Notes: generated by a model from the sequence alone, not told the origin. DNA of 64,000 nt from Tetracladium setigerum (GCA_031472005.1 PZJY01000005.1:868001-932000); one strand, 5' to 3'. Shown: positions 49,185-60,945, counted from the first letter of the stretch. Numbers and translations are program-made.

Positions 49185-51080
49185 TCAGAAAATGGCAATT
49201 GTCTGGAATTCTTCGCTTTGGCCAAGTGCTTCGCCATCCATTATTCCATGTACGTATGCCTCCCCCACAAGCCGCAATTTGTTGTCCTTCTTGTTCCGGC
49301 GCAGTACATAGGGGACCTCACTTCCATGGAGAATAAAAGCTAAATCACCAGGTTCGGTCTCGCAAGGGCCAATCCCTAGATAGGTTCCAGACACACATAT
49401 AGGCCGGCGGCCTCGAGCCACATTGCAAAGTTGTTGGCAGTAGTCACCTAGGCCTAATTGGATCAATGTCGTCGCATCCATAAGGCGCGGATCCTTGCCC
49501 TTCAATTTTCCCTCTAGGATAAGAAGTTTTGTCTCTGAAAGCCTGAGCTTCCTTGTTCCTTGTCTTATTTCTTGATCGGCCACAGCCGTTCGCCAGACGG
49601 CCATAGTTCGACTCGTAATGGGCCCTTCTGAATCTGAAATGCCTTGGTAGAGCATGTAAAGATCGCTTAACCATGTACCAACATGTCCAGTCTCCCAACT
49701 TCTTCCTATACTCCATACTTCACCAAGGAGTATCCCTGAAAGAAGAAGTGGCATGTTGCGACCGATTGCTTCTCTAAATTTTGGCTCTGGCTTTTGGATA
49801 ATGCCCGATGCAGAGAATCTAGGTTCCAGCATCGTCAGGGATGTTTCGGCAGATCTATCAAGCCCTCGCTGTTGCAGAGGATAACGATAGACTTCGCGTG
49901 ACCAATCAGGAACCCACGACGGGAGGCCAGTGATTCTTTTGGGAAATTCACACATGGACAGGAGTTCAAGGTATCCATTCTGAATGAGCGCTCGAGCAAG
50001 ATTGGTGTAGATGTCATTGCATGGCTTCGAGTAATCAGCATGTAATCCATGGACTTTGGTATCTCCGGCAATACCATACAAAGCAAATGCTTTGTCACGA
50101 GGATCAGTCGCCTGAAAGGAGCGGAGACTTCTCAGTAGATATATCAATGGGGCCAATTTTGCTGATCTTCGAAGTGTAAGCAGCAAAATTGGAATTCTTG
50201 GATCAAGAGATAAAATCGATATTCCTCCAAAGTTCGGTATCGGCATTTCATTGCCGTGCACTAAAACTTGATACTGCCTGTAATTTCTGACTAGCCTCAA
50301 GGCATAATGAAGCGCGTCGTCCGTTACTCTTCTTTCGCCACATGCAATTACGGCGTTTGAAGAGCTGCACAATTCTTGGACCACCCAGACGCGACTCCAG
50401 TATGAACGCTTAAATAGCGCATCCAACGCGCAAAGGAGAATAGAATTCGTGGTATTTGGGGCTGAAAACTGTTTTCGCAGGTCGCGGATAAATATCCTAA
50501 GGTTGCCACCTATGGAGCTTTCATCCTTCCCCTCCTCCGAGCTCTTCAGAATGTGTCGGAGTTGCAGATTAGGCTTCGTTCCAATACCTAGTTCGCACGC
50601 TTGAGTACCATACTCATCAATCCACTGCATAGCGAGATCGCTGTTGTCTGCTGAGGGGCCTAACCAGGTTACAACCAATAGAGCCTGCGAATAGATAGGT
50701 CGCATTAACTCCAGCTGTTCATTCTTTTCCTTATCTTTCTCTTGGTTAATACATAAAGCATCAACCCAAAGCGTGAGTGTCTGGTCGTTGAGCCTTAAAT
50801 GTCGAAGCGCTGCTTCTAAGTTCTTGGTGACTTGGACGATTGATCCATCAAGGAGGATTGGAGTTGTCAGAGAAGGATCACCCCAGCTGTAGGATAGGGC
50901 ATTGTATACAGGTCTGTCATCAAGCGAGACGTCAGACAGTGTACATGCCACAAGCGTATCGAGCTCGAGACGCGGCAAATTTCCTTCTTTCGAATTCATG
51001 GAGGCGCCTTGATTAACTGGAAGAATATGGACCAGACGAATCCGACGTGGAGTCAGTGTACGATATTGGATGTCAGGCAT
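49185..51080 (-). CDS. HET-domain (heterokaryon incompatibility) protein
   Basis: Single uninterrupted exon of 631 residues. The HET domain lies near residues 50-200: YNALSYSWGDPSLT, LRHLRLNDQTLTLWVDALCI, NQEKDKEKNEQLELMRPIYS, LLVVTWLGPSADN, then RVWVVQELCSSSNAVIACG and DPRDKAFALYGIAGDTK. The C-terminal 250 residues have no recognisable second domain such as WD40, ankyrin or NACHT. HET proteins mediate allorecognition cell death on fusion of unlike hyphae, but many family members are uncharacterised. The start is at MPDIQYRTLTP because the frame further upstream opens with GTG. It is the only clearly intact gene in a block of decayed sequence. Confidence 0.93.
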   Translation of the reverse strand: MPDIQYRTLTPRRIRLVHILPVNQGASMNSKEGNLPRLELDTLVACTLSDVSLDDRPVYNALSYSWGDPSLTTPILLDGSIVQVTKNLEAALRHLRLNDQTLTLWVDALCINQEKDKEKNEQLELMRPIYSQALLVVTWLGPSADNSDLAMQWIDEYGTQACELGIGTKPNLQLRHILKSSEEGKDESSIGGNLRIFIRDLRKQFSAPNTTNSILLCALDALFKRSYWSRVWVVQELCSSSNAVIACGERRVTDDALHYALRLVRNYRQYQVLVHGNEMPIPNFGGISILSLDPRIPILLLTLRRSAKLAPLIYLLRSLRSFQATDPRDKAFALYGIAGDTKVHGLHADYSKPCNDIYTNLARALIQNGYLELLSMCEFPKRITGLPSWVPDWSREVYRYPLQQRGLDRSAETSLTMLEPRFSASGIIQKPEPKFREAIGRNMPLLLSGILLGEVWSIGRSWETGHVGTWLSDLYMLYQGISDSEGPITSRTMAVWRTAVADQEIRQGTRKLRLSETKLLILEGKLKGKDPRLMDATTLIQLGLGDYCQQLCNVARGRRPICVSGTYLGIGPCETEPGDLAFILHGSEVPYVLRRNKKDNKLRLVGEAYVHGIMDGEALGQSEEFQTIAIF

Positions 51081-51689
51081 CTTTCTATTAAATACCACGG
51101 CGTGTTTCCAGTATCAAATGAGCAAGAAACCTGAACAAATAATAATCAAAAATCAATATCGAGGAGGAAAGTCTTCCCTGAAGGCGGGCTAGCACACGTG
51201 GCACCGTTCCCAGTCAAAAGCGCCTTGCCGTCTTGTTTGTTTTCTTGGCGTTGGGTTGGACTAGATTATTTCCTCAATTAGCTCACTTTGACCCAGTAAC
51301 AAAAAGTGAAGTTGAATAAATTAAATTGCATTAGGTTATCCTTCTTATACGAGTCCATTTGAGGAGGTTTAGTGATAGCCATAGATGGCTTGGTCAAAAT
51401 GTCCATGCAAAACTGTGTGCTTTGCAATCTACCAACTATAATCAGGCAGACTAGCTACATATCTATAATGGACATCTTTATCGGTCATTAATCGATCATA
51501 GAGAATTGGACCCTTTAATCTCTTTCTTGAATCTGCTGCACTCAATAGATATGGCTATCTCTGTACTGCTCCACCTATACAGAAAGAAAAAGTACCCTTT
51601 GTCGCTGTCTTTATTCCGTTGCGAACTCATTTGTTCGACCAATCTACTGTCGTCTGAGTCACCGATAAACTATCTGTTAACAGAGAGAG
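51081..51689. other. interval upstream of the HET gene
   Basis: Promoter side of the HET gene and 3' flank of the folylpolyglutamate synthase pseudogene. No gene supported. Confidence 0.35.
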
Positions 51690-53334
51690 CGCAATCCCAA
51701 TCAATCCTGTGTCTCCAGTAATGAATGTTTGCATTCCATTACCACAATCACCGCTATCTTGCGCCATCTGTAAGGCATCCTCAACTGTCGACGTGATTGA
51801 CACCTTCGCCTCAGGATCGATACTCATTCAAATATTGGCAAACTCCATTTGAGAATCGTGCGAGACAAAAGAATCGGGCCGTTCGTAAATGCAATCTTGA
51901 ATCGAGTTAGCCAATCATTTGTTAGAGGCGTTTTTGAAGCCTTACCAATTCCTCCGTTTTCACTTTCCAGGGTAGTAACAATGACGTGGTCAATTCGGAT
52001 CCCACATTCTTGTAAGGGATTGGCTATACTTTTAAGTAAAGTCCACTCATCTCTGCCTGAGCTTCGGGCAAAAGTATGAGTGAAGATGAGAACTCGCGTA
52101 GGAACAGGAATGTTGCTATTGCGGTTAGCAGGAGTCGAAATTTATCATTTACCTCAAGTACCTGTCCAAATCTAAGGCCGTGCGTGCGAACCAATCCACG
52201 GCAACCAGAAGACTCATCTCGTTGTGAGCGATATCTAGGAATCATTAATATTTCCCTTCAACAATTTTTTGAAACCGCCCAAGCCAAAAATATTGCTCAA
52301 CGCCCTAAAAAATATCCTGCGGATTTAGACTCGGGCTTCCAGGAGCCTTCAGTCTTAGAGAAGTGTCCACGAGAGCATGGGAAAGCGAGGCATTCTTCCT
52401 TTGGACGTCTGGATTCAAGGCTGGCGTGTGTACAGGGAGATCGGGATCGATATCGGTGAATTCTAATGGGGAGTCCTTCTCGGCTGCACGTAGGCGCAGA
52501 ACTTCGGAAGCAGCTGGTTCTTGATGTGCTTAGAATGCGGGAACACAGGGCTTCATAATTCCAGCCTTGTGCCATGCAAAATTTTCATTTGTCGGACCTA
52601 GCGCACGAATATGATCCATCCTGAGCGTTGCGATACCTGTGACTATCGGGGAAACAATATTCGTAGCATTATATTTACCGCCGACATGAGTTTCGTAAAT
52701 TGCCACGTCGACACCCTCTGTCACAAAGACATGGAAAGACAAAAGCATCAGAAACTGGCGATAACGAGGCAAAGGTTCAGAACGTGTATTTGCTTGGAGT
52801 TCGTACCCCAGTTTGTCCCAGACCTCGAAAAAAAACATATATATGGGTAAAGGCAGCTTCAGATAAAGGGTTGAAATCGATCCTGATTCTCTCTCGCGTA
52901 CTGAGCAGTGTCGGGGAGGTGTAAAGCCCAATCGATCTTGGAAATCCGGTCCTTTTCCCATGTTCGTGGAGAAAAGAGTTGGTAAATGAACATGTGCTTC
53001 CCTTCCCTTTAGTGCCTGTAACGTGTATAACGCTGAGGTCAGGGCCCTATGAGCACAGAGTCAGCCTAAGACCACAAATTGGAGACAGGGCAGAACCAGC
53101 CGCACCGCATGACCCAATTGTTGCAACCAGACTTTCATTCCACCGAGACTGGATCTCCCAACAGGGCCTCGTGATGTGTTCGCGCTACTCGGTTCGACAT
53201 GATCGGGGCGCGATTTCCAGCTGTCGCTATTGACTCGACGAATGCTATTGAGCAGGCCTATGGAACGCTAGTTTAATTTAGCAAGTGTTAGGCCAGCTCT
53301 GTTATCCCAAACGTACGTCGTAGTTTCTCTCCAT
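51690..53334 (-). pseudogene. folylpolyglutamate synthase-like pseudogene
   Basis: Scattered frames match the family in order. LLNSIRRVNSDSWKSRPDHV and GGMKVWLQQLGH lead to LSVIHVTGTKGKGSTCSF (ATP loop, near 52992-53015) and GFPRSIGLYTSP. Then come FFEVWDKLGYELQ, RYRQFLMLLSFHVFVTEGVD, VAIYETHVGGKYNATNIVS, MDHIRALGPTNENFAWHKAG, the later DIAHNEMSLLVAVDWFART, RVLIFTHTFARSSG and NGMQTFITG near the end. The gene is interrupted by in-frame stops at 52530-52532, 52305-52307, 52245-52247 and 52242-52244. A T8 run near 52835 shifts the frame. The stops at 52247-52242 sit where Gln-Trp is expected (CAA to TAA, TGG to TGA). A functional copy, which adds glutamates to folates, should exist elsewhere in the genome. 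The exact 5' end is uncertain. Confidence 0.85.
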
Positions 53335-54179
53335 TATGTGGATTAGATCTTCTAGCGTCGCGTTGATCGGTGGTAATGAAGGCGGAAAGAAAACTAGGTG
53401 GTAATCTCGAAGCTTAACGGCACAAACAAAGTCAGTAAAATCCTCTCAACGGACAAGCTGCCTACCCTAGCAGGATATTGCCTCTTCGGAAATCAAGAAG
53501 CTGGGGGAGACAGACACTCTTGGAACACATCTGCAGATGTCTTCACCCAGGTCTAAAAATAATAACCATGCCTCTGGTATCTATTCTCGTTTTATTAGAC
53601 ATGTCATTGTCGAATCAGCTGGAGAGTTGGCAAGAACGGGATGTGCGAAAGTACGAGGGGGAGTTGTAAGAGACGAGAATAGATAAAATGAACGCGGACA
53701 CTCACGTCACGGTCGGCAGTGAAAGGAAGAAAGAGCACGGTGATCCAACGCGAATATATGATTTGCATTTATGTCATCGACTATCTATCATCTCGACGAC
53801 AACGACAGCAGGGGGTATTGAGACAAGAAACCGGAAAACAGGAAGCGATAGCCTCGGGACAGAAAACAAGACAGAAAAAGACAATAAAATAAAATCGCTC
53901 GCTCGCTCGAATCCAAAATCAACATTGCCATGCTGAAACCCGTGGCACAGCATAGACATCCAAATCGATATCTTTATGTCACGACTGAAGATCGCCAAAA
54001 ATGTGTGCGGGACACGGGCGCGGTTGCTCAAAGCGATATGCGATCGACTCGTGCTGCTCAAAGGTGTGTGTCCATGTTTGAAGTTGGATGGTTTAACGAC
54101 ACATTGCTACAAGAGTTGCCAATTCTGTGAGAGCCCAATAAAGAGCGGGATGATCTCCTTCAAATTCAAGTTTGAATGC
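53335..54179. other. gene-free interval
   Basis: Between the folylpolyglutamate synthase pseudogene and the protease-like gene. A short open stretch on the minus strand (about 53340-53420, reading LRDYHLVFFPPSLPP) may be part of a longer decayed gene. Not called. Confidence 0.3.
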
Positions 54180-56286
54180 TCAAGCGAGTTCATGCCTCAC
54201 CACTGGTGCAGGCAACTCATGCGTCACCTTATCACCAACACCAACACCACCAACCTCACTCACCGGGTTCCCCATCAATTCGCCCTTCCCACCCGTCTCC
54301 TTCTTAGGATTATCAGCCAACTCCGCCTTCCCCCATACCCAATCCCATCCACGCCCTCACTCTTCACCCCAGCACCATCGACATTCTTCGCCTTTCCTCG
54401 TCGTCTTCTAAACAGCAAAAACGCAGCCATAAATCCAATGATCGCAACTACAGGCACAGCAACACCTACACCAATCTTCACACCACTCCCCATTCCCCCT
54501 CCCTCTCCTTTCCCTGCCGTGGTCGTGTCCGACGGCACCGGCACCGCTGATGTCGCACTTCCCCCGGTTCCCGTCCCTGTTGCAGCGGGCTTACTCACAA
54601 ATGCACTACTCGCTATAGCCTTCACACCACCAGTTGGGATAGCAATTACATTCCCTTCACCACTGCCGTAAGTTTGAAAATCGGTAAGTGCGACTGAGAG
54701 AATGTTGTTGGAGATATCGTAGACGGTGTAGAGATTACGAAGGACCGATGTACCGAGGAGTGAGGGAAGGCCAAGACCGATGGCTTGAATGAGGAAAATG
54801 CATTTATCTGCTGAGAGACCGCTGTCACGGAGGGGACCTTGGCCACCTTTTGCTGTTACTGTTTATTTTGGACTGGTTAGATTTGAAAGGTTGGACTGCT
54901 TGTTTTGTTTTGTTTTGTTTTGGGGAGGTATTAGGTGGGGAAGAGATGAAGTGAAGTGATGTGAGAATTTCATGAAAAGCTTACTTACCATAAGACATCG
55001 GAACCGAGAGCGTGAAATTTGCCCCAGAAAATTTAATATCAACTGTACTGCTGTTCGTGAGATATGAACACGGCACCTCAGGAACAATCTGGTCGATATT
55101 GGACCTGCCATTATAACTGGCGCCAACAGCATCCCAGATACTCCTCGCTACTTTTGCTTCCAACAGCGTAACCGGTGAATGAGCGAGTACGACATGTTGG
55201 ATCTTGCTACTTGGGATAGAAACCAAGGCCGCGTTGTTGCTATTGTTGAGAGCAATCGAATCAATCGAGCACGTCAGAACAGTCTGGTGTCTCAAACCAT
55301 AAGGATCGCTCGTCGCATTCAACACCGTCGGGAGATTGACAAGGGAGTCTTTATAGGCAAAGGAATCTATGCCACCAAGGAGGAGATGGCCCGTTTGATT
55401 TGCTACAGGGTCAAGCCAGATACTGTATGTATTACTCTCGATATTGCCGTTATCAATGAAGTGTTGTGCGAATGTCGGATACGGTTTCCCATTTACGGGA
55501 TCGAGATCGAGATGCACAATTGCTTGAGCGGAGGCAAGACCTAGTGCGATGTAATTGTAATCGTATGAGTCGAAGAGGTGTGCGCTGCTTAGATTGTAGT
55601 TGTATGTCGTGTTGCTCCATGCGACGAGTTGGAAGTCTTTGAATGTCGCGGTTGTATTGGCTTGGTTGGTGATGCCGGGGATGACGAACGTGTCGCTGGC
55701 GTAGAAGACGAGCACGTATTCTATGTAGTTGATGTTTGAGTTGGGACTTTCGAACCCGTCAAAGCCGTTGAAGGTCATTTGGGTAAATTCAAGCAAGGGG
55801 TTTGCGGTGGTGGAGAGAGTACTGTTGTCTATTCCATTTATCACTCCATCAGTGATTGTTTCCTCGCTTCATATGTATTTTGGCAGAGAAAGATGATCAT
55901 GTTCGCTTACAAGCAGTGGCCCAAGGATTCTTGGTAATATTCATGGAAACTTGCGTGTCGCTTCTGTAAACGTTGATTCCAAGATGAACATTTTGTGGAG
56001 GGGTTCCAATGGAACAGTCGAAGCCGTAGATTTCTCCATAGCTCATCTATGATTGCTTAGAACTAACTCATTTGAGATTTGAAGACAGTAAACAAACCGT
56101 GATATTGAAAGGGATCTCGAACGTCTTCGTTCCTTCCGCCCTTCTATTAACCACAGCGATAGCACTTCCATCTTGAAAGCTTTCGAAGGGCAAGTGAACT
56201 GCCGAAGCGAAGCACAAGAGAGAATTCAGAACAAACAAAAGGCGAAAACAAACAGCAATCCGCTGTGTAAACCCAAAGATCGCCAT
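54180..56286 (-). CDS. aspartyl-protease-like membrane protein lacking catalytic motifs
   Basis: Four exons (56286-56098, 56046-55911, 55843-54989, 54858-54180) would encode 619 residues. The signal peptide is followed by a pepsin-like (A1) fold: CSIGTPPQNVHLGINVY, the YSIWLDPVANQTGHLLLGGI segment and GTSVLRNLYTVYDISNNILS. A Ser/Thr-rich stretch then precedes one hydrophobic helix (GVAVPVVAIIGFMAAFLLF) and a basic RRRRGK stop-transfer, so it is type I. Both positions where pepsins have DTG/DSG are changed: VHLGINVYRSDTQVS at the first and VVLAHSPVTLLE at the second. So proteolysis is unlikely. The C-rich run at 54330-54334 is one base short; with six C the tail continues KAELADNPKKETGGKGEL and ends at 54180, otherwise at 54275. 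Confidence 0.85.
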
Positions 56287-57527
56287 GAATTGAGAAATAA
56301 AAAGGAATCACGGACACAAAACTTGACAACAGCAACAGTTCGAGGGGTTGTCCTACGAGCAGAAGGTTGAAGAGAGGGGGCGGTTCTTTAATTAGGGTTT
56401 CGTTTGTGGAGTTTCAGGGATGCATGCAATTGCGGGATGGCTTCCCTGTCACGAAAAACCAGGAAATTTCCCGAATTGAAGCAATTCAACCTGGAGATGA
56501 GGTGAAGCATGGCCTGCGATTGGTCACGTCGTATGAGATACCCAAATCAAGAAAATTTAACTGGGATCGGGAAAGCTTGAAACACCAAACAGATGCTCGA
56601 GAAATGTGCAGTATCCATCAGACCTCGCGATTGCATACACTCACTCTTGGCGACAGTTGATTGTTATTAGACGTGGCGCTTTGCAGGCTGTTTGTGGTGG
56701 TAGAAGGAGGGAGACACAATTTTAATATACAACGTATATTCAATTTTCAACTACTCGCCCTATCTAGCTAGAATTTGCAACAATAACACTAGTGATGATA
56801 AGAAAAAGAGATGCACTTAGTTGTGCAATGACAAACATAAATCCCATGGCTGTTGAACGCATATCAGGAGAAAAGAGTTGGAAGCCAAGTGACAAACCCT
56901 TAAAATTCGTCAGGAAAAATTAATATGTAGATTATAATAGCGGACGGATGGCTCTTTGCTTACAACTGCGAAGAAAAGGCTAGTGAAGAACCCAAATAGA
57001 CTGATCGTAACTAATGAGGCGATGATGTGAGGTACGTTGGAATTGGTTAATTCAGTTGAGAGAGAACAAAGAGGGACAAATCTTACTGCCAAAATGCCAG
57101 TTGCAATCCAGTAGCTTGAAAGCAGAACATAAGAATCATTCGCCATTCATCCAAACAGTGAATGAATTCCACCAATAATTGTCTCCCAAGGTGCTGAGAA
57201 AGCTCCTCTATTAAACCTAACAGGTATATGTTAAAGAACCTGAGATATATTTGTGTTAAGTAATTGTCGCTCATTTCTAATTTACATGTCGTCATGATCA
57301 TTCAAATCGGTGACAATGTTGTTCAAGTATGGCTAAATCGTCTATTACATATGCTCCCGTAAGAAAAATAACCATGCAAAACAAGCCATATAAATGAAGG
57401 TAGGAATAGAAGGAAATCTGGCGAGAAGTTCAGGCACTCTCGAATGCCGCTGTGTTCTGCTGATTCAAATATCAATAAGCTTCCGGCTGGGAGTTCAATG
57501 CAAAATGTCCCAATTTCGTCAAAGTCT
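56287..57527. other. gene-free interval
   Basis: Between the protease-like gene (starting leftward) and the end of the GH72 gene. Only short frames; no gene supported. Confidence 0.35.
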
Positions 57528-59264
57528 TCACAACAAAACCATTCCAGCACCAGTTATACCAGCAATAACCACATAAGCTCCGAGTTGAAGAAGTCCAACG
57601 TTGAATGCTGGGACGACTAGACTTTTTGCAGCATTGCCAGTGGCAGAGGTTCTGGCTCCCCCAGTAACCGCGGCAGCACCAGTTGGGACAGTACTGACCA
57701 CCCCAGTTCCTGCCGCGCCGGCTTGCTCCAGTAAAGACTCGCAGTTACCAGCGGTGGTTCCAGTCTTAGTTTCTGCATTGCCATCAAAGTTGCAAGCAGT
57801 TGCAGCCCTCTTTTGGTTGTTGTAGTAGGCGTTCATAACAAAAGCAAGCTTCTCAGCACCGCTACACATGGAGTAGGCACCGTGTACTCCAGTAGTAGCG
57901 TTGGAGCTGATACCAGCACAGGCAGTCTTATCAAGACCACAGATCTCACCGAAAAGTTCACCGATCTTTTCGCCGGTAAGACCAGCTTTGGGGACACAAG
58001 AAAGTGAGTTAACCATGCAAGAGCATACCTGGGCATTAGCAATGGGAGGAAGAGTCTCCGAGGCTCTCCAGGCGGTACCAGTGGCGGGACACTTTGCAAG
58101 AGCAGTGTTGGTGACCTGGTATGCAGCAGATGCGGTGTTGCTTGGTCTAACCTTGGCGAGTTCTCCCTTGAATGTGTCAAAGTCAGGAAGCTTGACAGCC
58201 TTGCCGTCCTTGATTTCGACAACACCTAGGAGCAAGTCAGCAATTAGATGAAATGCACGTGGAGGAGCGCTTACCATAGTCGTTCGCTTCCTGGTAGTAC
58301 ATGTACATGATACCACCGGACCACACGTTAGTCATTTGGTCACCGTAAAGTGCCCCAACCTCGGTAAAAGAGCGAGGTTGCACAGTGTTGCAGGCGTACT
58401 CGGCCATGAAGACTGGGACAGAGTATTTCTCAAATTCCTTTGTTCTCTCATCATAGCCGGACTCCTGGGATGAAGACCTGCCGCACCACGAGTAGATGTT
58501 ATATCCCCAGAAGTCGACAGACGTTTCCTTGCTACCGCAGTTGAAATAATCCTTCAGGGCATCACGGATATCAGCATCGTCGTTGGTGGCGTAGCCGACC
58601 CCCATTGGCCTGTATCCCTTGACCTTGATGTAGGCCTTCGCATCGCGAATGGAAGCCTTTACGTAGGCGCTCACATCGGTGTTGTTGATGACATTGGACA
58701 CCTCGTTACCGGCGAAGAAACCGATGGTGTTGTCGTATTTGGCCATCGTATCGATGACGCTGTAGTAGACGGTAGCAAGATCGGTGGTCCATGAAGGCTC
58801 ATTTCGGTTGATCGATTGCAATGGATTGGAAAGATCGTTGATGGTGTAAATGCCAGCATCTGCTAACATGCCCATGCAGTAGTCGTGGTCCTTTGTGGGG
58901 TCAATTGAATAAACACGAATGGCATTGACACCAAGCTCCTTGAGAAGAGGAATGTCACGGTCGCAACCAGCAGTGTTGGCCAGAGGGTCCTGATAATCGG
59001 TCGGTTCGCCGGTCGAGGGGGAGATAGAGCCGCCCACGCCAACATCTTGTTGATATGCAATGCCCTTGATGAAGAACTCCGTACCATTTGTGTAAAAGAA
59101 ATGGGAGCCCTAGATAAGCTTTGATTAATGCTGGACCTTCGAGCGACGGGCTGCAAAATAGTAAGTGGCTGCTGGCGTACCTTAATAACGATGGGTTGGA
59201 GAGCTGCAGTGGCCTCAGAAGCAAAGAGAGCCGCTGCCACGCTAGCTATCGCAAAAGTCTTCAT
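57528..59264 (-). CDS. GPI-anchored 1,3-beta-glucanosyltransferase (GH72 with X8/CBM43)
   Basis: Three exons (59264-59181, 59109-58275, 58225-57528) encode 538 residues. Signal peptide MKTFAIASVAAALFASEATA, then the GH72 domain: FFIKGIAYQQDV, LGVNAIRVYSIDP, DLSNPLQSINRNEPSW, FFAGNEVSN (acid/base Glu) and VFMAEYACNT (nucleophile Glu). The second domain has the Cys pattern of X8: AQVCSCMVNSLSCVPKAGL, GEICGLDKTACAGIS and AYSMCSGAEKLAFVMNAYY. The C terminus is Ala/Gly-rich with a hydrophobic tail (LLQLGAYVVIAGITGAGMVL), typical for GPI attachment. It elongates and links beta-1,3-glucan chains at the cell surface, as GAS1/GEL proteins do. All exons are in phase with no frameshift. Confidence 0.96.
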
Positions 59265-60945
59265 AGTAATCTTTGTAGTTTTATCAATATACTATTTGAA
59301 ACAAGGACGAATTAAGGTGGTGAAGATGGGCAGACAAATGCAACAATTCGATCGGTTTCTACTTTCTGAGAAGAACAAGGAAATTGGTGAAATTGGTGGG
59401 AAAAGGGAAGAAACAAGTTGAATTTGAGGAACGAATGTTTGTTGCAAAAGAGCGTGAGAAAGTCTTTACGTGCAAAAGGAGAACAAACACAAGGATTTTT
59501 GGTGAAGAGATATAACAAGAATTGGAAATTAATGATGGGAACACGAGGAGTGGTGAAAAGATATAGTCGATGATCTGCTTTGCTTGGTCCACACCTCTCC
59601 ACAACACAACACAGCCTCGCCTTGGTAGCGTGTCTTGGGTTTAATGAGAGAGAGATGCGCGAAAATCAAGCCGTGGAAGGGGGTGGAGATGCCGAGCGAG
59701 AATGTTCTTGTAGGCTCTTGGAAGTCACGAATTGGGGGAATATTTCATTTCTTGTTGGAATGTATACAAATTGAAGAATCTGGGCGAGAAGATGTTTTTG
59801 TTAAGATAGTTACTGTATTGCACGGAGATACAGCAATTAAGTGTTTTGCACACTAATCAAGAGGTAGTAAACTCTAGTCAAATATAGTAATACTTCCAGG
59901 CCCTAGAAAGTTTGATTCTCTAGTGTTTTGAAAGGCTGAAGAATACTCCCATATCAAGCTACAGATGGCATCCCCTGCTAGTTGGTGCACAATACTTTAC
60001 CGATGTACCATTGTATACAAGTATTCTTAGGGTTCAGGTCTCATAAGACTTAAGTTGCATCACATTTTCGTAGTTGAGCTTGTCACAGAAACTCCACTAC
60101 ACACTATTAATTATATATCAATTAGCAGGAGAAGAACGAAAAACAATGATGGAGCAAAGGATGTGGTCTCCTGGGGACTTGGGGAGGCGGTTAAGAACAG
60201 CAAAGTGCTGACTTATAATGGCTAGTGTAGTGAGCTTCTACCAGCAAAAGTTGGGTCTTGGCTTGGCGACTAAAAATAGCCGGATGTTTGGGCACCGATG
60301 TGCGCAATTTCGCATATGGCCTTCGCTAGTGCCCGGCTCAGGGCAGCAGTCCTTTGATGCTTAGCCGTATCGACCTCTTCCCACTTGAATCGAGTGAATT
60401 AATTTGCGGATTCATATTCAATGAATCCGAGTCAATTATGTAAAGATTCAATCTAAGAGTGTTAGGGGAAGGCTGTTTGCTTAGACGTGTCTGCTTAGTC
60501 GTGGGCAGGCGAGTGGATCGACCGAGCTTATCCCAAAACGTAAGGTTTTTTGCGAGAAGCGAGAAGCGACTGTGCATTTTCCGACAAAGCGGAAGAATGC
60601 CAAGAAATTAGACTAGGTATTCCTCAGAACATACGAGATTTATGTTTTTCTATGGAATTATGGCATTAGCAAAAGGCTGCTGGACGAAGAAGTCATGCTT
60701 TCTCGGAAACTCTACAGTCATTTCTCGCTTCTCGCATAAAACCTTACATTTTAGGATAAGCTCGGCCGATCTCCTCGCCTTGTGACGATGCAGCAGACAT
60801 CTCAGCAAACAAGCCTCACCCACACTCGCATATCGCACAAAACATCAACTTTCAGGACAACCAACCGCAGTCAATCTCATCTTCTTGCTCGCCAGGAAAC
60901 CAGGCAGCCTTGCACCCAATCGTAGATTCCGAGTAGCCAATAAAA
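59265..60945. other. intergenic interval containing an inverted repeat
   Basis: Upstream of the glucanosyltransferase gene and of the Zn2Cys6 gene. Contains a long inverted repeat listed separately. No gene supported. Confidence 0.4.
60501..60786. repeat. imperfect inverted repeat, about 90-bp arms
   Basis: Left arm 60501-60590 and right arm 60697-60786 are near-identical in opposite orientation, for example ACCGAGCTTATCC and its complement, and GCGAGAAGCGAGAA. The arms differ mainly at C/T (or G/A) positions. The 106-bp centre also shows partial symmetry (AATGCCA). It could form a long hairpin, be a MITE-like relic, or be a transcribed hairpin. Confidence 0.75.

Noticed and set aside
53340..53420. 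Minus-strand stretch LRDYHLVFFPPSLPP as a dehydratase or thioesterase fragment
   Set aside because: Too short to assign and with no further motif in the surrounding sequence.
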